Assembly (NCBI GenBank): GCA_037447655.1
Contig: JBBHKE010003160.1
Coordinates: forward strand, 1 to 62,000
Source: Zygnema cylindricum
Lineage: Eukaryota; Streptophyta; Zygnematophyceae; Zygnematales; Zygnemataceae
Length of the DNA: 62,000 bases
Reading direction: 5' to 3'
The notes beneath the pieces are model-generated. The model had not been told where the DNA came from. It did no database searches and saw only the letters and a program-made list of their open reading frames with translations. Positions 58,102 to 62,000 of this stretch are shown here, one piece after another; the first letter of the stretch is position 1; each line of letters starts with the position of its first letter. The translations under genes and the position numbers were made by a program.

Positions 58102-59596
58102 CTACCAAATGCATTTTTGTTTTCTTTTTCTTCTTTCTTTTCTTCTCATAAAAATATGGAAGGAAATAACCTCATATTCAAAAAGGTCTGCTAGATGAGC
58201 TGAAATAAACATTCCATCTTGTTGATTACACATTTTATTAAGCATCACAATTTTCATAAATCTGAAAAAAGATTTTATCCACCTCATCTATTTTCCATCC
58301 AGACAAAATCCAATTTTTCTCTTGCAATTCAAACAGCCAGCCCCAACTCCATTCTGCAACACATACTTAGATGCTAACCCTTTTACAGGCACACATTCAT
58401 AGATGGCATCACTCCCATTAGTGATGTCAAAACCACTACTCCCCAAATTTATCCTTAAATCAAAAGTCCCCACTAAATTCCTCATAAAATCTAAATCTTC
58501 CGAACTCATGTTTTTATCCATGATAATTACCCTATTTTCTGAACTTTCCTCACTCTCTCTTATGGAATTCTTTTCACTATCACTTTCTTTTTTTATGCTC
58601 AAAATATATTTCTTCCTTAAACCTTTCATTAAATATTCATTTTCTCCCATTTTCTTCAAAACCCTTTTTAGATTTACTACTCCCTTTTCCTCAGAATCCA
58701 TTAAAGTCCCTTTTTCCGACCAATTTTCTGTTTCCAAATTATTTATGAAATTATCCTCATTATTTTTATTTTTCCCCTTTTCAATTATGGATCCTAGATC
58801 TGACTTTCTCATTTCAAAGTCATACACTCTACACTCATTGACATCCTCAAGTACCTCCTCTCTCTTTACTTCCTTAGACTTCCAAAAGCACATTGTTGCT
58901 TTCATGGAATTTATGTGGTTTGCTATCTTCTCCATTCTACCGATGTGAAGAAGCTCCAAAATATCTTCATCCTCTTTCTCCTCTTCCCCTTCTTCCTCCT
59001 CGTTCACATTCCCATTTCTTAGTTCTTCATAACAAGGACACTCCTCCATATAGTGACCCGGTTTTCCTACAAGCAAAGCAAACCCTTTTTTTCAAAGCTC
59101 CCTTTTCTTTTACTCTCCCTCTCTTTCCACCGAATTTCCGATAAGGTTTACCTTTTTCTTTCTTTCTCTCATCACGCTTCTGCTTGTCACCGTCATTTCT
59201 CTTATCACGTTTTCGCTCGTCACCGCCGTTCCTCTCATCACGCTTTCGCCAGTCAACACCAGCTGTCAATGCATTCACTCTGTCACTTCCCCTACAAAGC
59301 TCCAAATTGCTTTCCCTCACAAGTATCATCCCCATGGTAATGCTCCAAGTCCATGAGGAGCAATCCATTGCTTGCATACGGTAAATTATGTCTTCGTACT
59401 CATCTGGAAGTTTTAAGATTAGTGTGTTAATCTTTCCCACCCCAGATTCTACATAACCTGCACTAGCAAACTCAACATATAATGCATCAATATCATTGCA
59501 AAGCTCTATCATGCTACTGCCTTTATAAACATAGGCCTCTATTTCCTGTTTTACTAATTGTTGCCTCTGTATCGTCTCACTCTTATAAATCTGCAT
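58102..59596 (-). pseudogene. Element F Gag and RNase H remnant, frameshifted
   Basis: Gag at 59,596-59,027 ('IYKSETIQRQQLVKQEIEAY', 'LPDEYEDIIYRMQAM'). The frame is lost inside the zinc knuckle ('CFACRKTG' in one frame, 'KPGHYMEECPCYEEL' in the next), then open again to 58,288 with an acidic linker, 'ENRVIIMDKNMSSEDLDFMR' and 'DITNGSDAIYECVPVKGLAS'. A stop is followed by 'RWIKSFFRFMKIVML' and 'NQQDGMFI' at 58,287-58,102. The parts correspond one to one with the ORF of element D, including the missing catalytic-Glu segment. Confidence 0.75.
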
Positions 59597-59599
59597 TAG

Positions 59600-60065
59600 T
59601 ATTTCCCAAATTTATAAAGACTTGGTTAGATTTAAAAGAGTGATAGCTATGGACTTAGACACATTTCTAAGTATGAGATGTTTTGCTATAGTGTTTTTAT
59701 AATCCTAATTTTTTTTGTCATTTTCTTCAGTTTTGGGTTCGGTTATAATCCCCACAAGTTGAACCGTAGCCGAGAGCCTAGCTCCCCTCACCATTGGTGT
59801 CCCTTTATCCTTCTCCACTTTTCCCCCTTCCATGGTTATGATTTTCCCTTCACCTTTCGTTGCATCTGAACTGCGGTTGGTTTTCTGGGAAGCCCCAGAT
59901 GAATCTCCAAAGTGAGTTCAACCAAGGCCGAATGGCAGACACCTCACTTGTCCCGAGACAATTCCCCATAAGTGCTTTTTGAAAAGCAATCCCTTCATCG
60001 TGAATTCCTAATAAGTGAAGTCTGTTCCATCAAACATAGGCACCCTAGATGGTGGGCCCATAACC
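59600..60065 (-). pseudogene. Element F Gag N-terminus and primer-binding site
   Basis: GGGCCCATAACC at 60,054-60,065 is the half-tRNA primer site next to the LTR. The gag N-terminus follows with stops (one in place of Trp in 'FTYW'), and carries a TAG just before 'DYKNTIAKHLIL', at the same place as the TAG at 21,001-21,003 in element D. An insertion near 59,620-59,635 adds another stop. Confidence 0.7.
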
Positions 60066-61250
60066 TGTAATTACGTGGGCTCTTTTGCCAAACAAAATTC
60101 GCAGGTCCAAATAAGCTTATCTAGATAGTGCCGACTCCAAGTTGATTCAAACCCAAATGACTGACACCCTGAAAGTCAAAACACCAATACAGCTTCACCC
60201 TTGTAAAATAATACTTTCTGTGTGCTCAGTTCCACCACAGAATGGAAAGTTAGAATATGAGTTTTGGACACATTCACCCACTTTAACTTTCCCTTAGAAA
60301 TGCAGCCACTGTGGCAAGCAAAAACTCTAACCGACTACACCCTTGTGTAGCTTATACTCCTTTGAGTCTGCAAAAAAAAGAATCACTGAAAATGGTCCAC
60401 AGAGTGAGTTGTAATTAAATGGCAAAGTTTGCCTATTTATACAAGTGCTCTGTAGGAGAGAGGCGGCTACCTACCAAAATTATTCTAAGTTCCAAAACCC
60501 CTCTCTAAGCCCCCTAGTAGTAAGGTACACACCAATTGTAAGGCTGTACTGTATAAGAAAGTATAGGTATCGTCGTACTTTTTGTACGGTCCATGTACGA
60601 CATTGCCATAATGTGACAATTGTCACCTTTGGAATTATCATCTCGTGTTCCGGAGATCTCGCGATCCTCCCGGATTTTTGCCACGTGTTATCTGCGGTGG
60701 CGGTGCCCGAAAACGCCAAGTCACCCACTTTTGATTCTTTGCTTACACCACGGTTCTTCGATGGAGACCGACATTTAAAATTGGCCGTCTAAATAATTGT
60801 GCGATATTTGTTTCACATTTGAAACAAATGCGCAATATCCGTTTTGAGATAATCCGTAGTCCGTACAATACAAACTGTATCTATGTCTTACTATCCCGTT
60901 AAATGAATTAGTCTAAATGTTCCTGTTTATATATTTATCGTACCCTATATGTCGTAGCATTGGTCCTAGATTACAGGATAAAGCTATCGGCTATGGATTA
61001 TTTACGGACGGCAGGTACTAGGATCAAGTCCTGGGTCCGTCAAGATAATTTTGGTAAACCTACCAAATACTTTAGCCTGTCTCTTTGTGTGGGTAGCATG
61101 GGCATCCACTGCTCTGGCTTCCTCTCCAACCTTCAGTGATTGCGACAAGTGTGGGGGTTTGGAGAGTGGTGCGAGAGGCAGGCTGCCTTTGCTGACTTCC
61201 TCTTATTGATTTTCCTTTATTCAAACCTAGAAAATACATATATTTCAACA
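60066..61250 (-). repeat. Element F right LTR (5' LTR)
   Basis: Partner of 56,884-58,065. Here the tRNA-like stem is shorter (ACGGAC at 61,004-61,009 with GTCCGT at 61,035-61,040) but the T-arm-like CTAGG/CCTGG stem with loop ATCAAGT is better preserved. Confidence 0.85.
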
Positions 61251-62000
61251 CCAAACAATCCATGTGAAATCCATGGTAGCAATGGTCGCATAGATGCATA
61301 GATGTTTGTTTGTCAGCTTGGTTGCAAAGTGTGCATTCTGTAGCCTCAGGGATAGGCATACGCATAGGGTCCATGTCTTGGGAGAGACGCGGTAAATAAC
61401 ATGGAGCATAGTTTTTTGAATGCTCATGAAAGGTTCGCGTATTTTCTCCTTTAAGTCCCAACATGCCATTAGTGTCGACCTCGATAACTCGGAGAGTATG
61501 AGCGGAGACGTTCGTGTCCAGGGTATCGAAGGATTGTCACCGCAAGTAGACGTAATCCCCCACACGATAAGCCTTCCGCTGGGGCCAATAACTGTCGTTG
61601 CGTGTCGTTGCAAATTCTAAAGTATCTTGATGATGGGCGTTATCAAAAGCCTGCAGGTTATCAAAAGCCATGGGCATCTCTCGGGCAAAAAGCAACGCTT
61701 GGTTAGTCAGTTCTTCTAGAAAAACTGCGTCAAACAACAAGGGAAGCGGAAATCTTGCAGCTTTCTAGATATTCCTTCCCAACAAGGGATGACACCAAAA
61801 TAAGACATAGTATGGACTCAAATTAGCAAGGCTCGCCTATACCGTCATTCGATACCCCATGGCAATGTAGCCAAGTGTCTCGTCGAATACAGTTACACGT
61901 TTCTCCAAGCAGTGCATGCGTAATGCTTGCTTGAAAGTTTGAAACGCTCGTTCCGCCAATCCATCAGCCTGTGGATGATCTCGGATGGTTCGACGGTGGT
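61251..62000 (-). pseudogene. Ty3/gypsy integrase C-terminus with PHD-finger-like tail
   Basis: Minus-strand pol gene running in from beyond the window. It starts 'RDHPQADGLAERAFQTFKQA', the integrase region around the catalytic Glu, then a TAG and 'LSPYYVLFW' of the post-core conserved block. The C-terminal integrase segment contains 'YWPQRKAYRVGDYVYLR'. After about 75 more codons comes 'CTLCNQADKQTSMHLCDHCY' and 'HGFHMDCL', a C-x2-C, C-x2-C, H-x2-C pattern typical of a PHD finger, cut by element F at 61,251. At least one stop and one frame change are present, so this copy is inactive. Confidence 0.7.

Larger units (their letters stand above)
56884..61250 (-). mobile_element. Element F: non-autonomous Copia like D, 4,367 bp
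   Basis: LTRs at 56,884-58,065 (1,182 bp) and 60,066-61,250 (1,185 bp). The flanks are CTAAA (56,879-56,883) and CCAAA (61,251-61,255), a 5-bp target duplication with one C/T change. The interior is a diverged version of element D: gag, a short RT tail and the same incomplete RNase H, without protease, integrase or RT core. It interrupts a gypsy polyprotein. Having the same deletion structure at a second site with its own target duplication shows that this short form transposed as such. Confidence 0.85.

Overview
The window looks like nuclear DNA from a repeat-rich, plant-lineage (streptophyte) eukaryote. It has spliced genes with GT-AG introns, a haspin kinase with 13-14 small exons, plant-style G-boxes in retrotransposon LTRs, several Ty1/copia elements, LINE and pogo relics, CT/GA microsatellites and a 10-N scaffold gap. 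A large-genome streptophyte alga such as Chara would fit, but the species is an inference and nothing in the sequence proves it. Only two ordinary host genes are visible in 62 kb.

Layout. 1-3.1 kb: two head-to-tail, decayed LINE 3' ends. 3.1-5.5 kb: nothing recognised. 5.5-12.8 kb: minus-strand Copia element A and a fragment of a second Copia (B) that share one LTR. 12.8-23.9 kb: plus-strand Copia element C, with a scaffold gap inside gag; a smaller minus-strand element D (18,179-22,539, target duplication GCTGA) lies inside its RNase H. 24.7-25.7 kb: a lone LTR. 26.9-37.2 kb: a decayed pogo-like DNA transposon with hairpin arrays on both sides; Copia element E (30,054-35,939, target duplication ATTTA) is inserted in the end of its transposase. 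37.2-39.9 kb: GA-rich DNA and a small TA-flanked MITE. 40.0-49.6 kb: haspin gene (+). 50.8-54.25 kb: sideroflexin gene (-), convergent with haspin. 54.5-56.06 kb: a long fold-back repeat. 56.2-56.6 kb: another LINE fragment. 56.8-62 kb: the 3' end of a minus-strand Ty3/gypsy pol gene ending in a PHD-finger-like domain, split by element F (56,884-61,250).

The Copia-type elements form one system. All have roughly 0.9-1.2 kb LTRs with a shared core (GTAC palindromes plus a CACGTG G-box) and a primer-binding site that matches the anticodon arm of initiator tRNA-Met rather than its 3' end. In the relatives that are still readable the gag frame runs from inside the 5' LTR through that site. Every LTR also carries tRNA-like B-box or T-arm sequence, always antisense to the element. 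D and F are non-autonomous versions that keep only gag and a catalytically incomplete RNase H remnant; A and E have lost the YVDD core of reverse transcriptase. Most of these copies would therefore need proteins supplied in trans.
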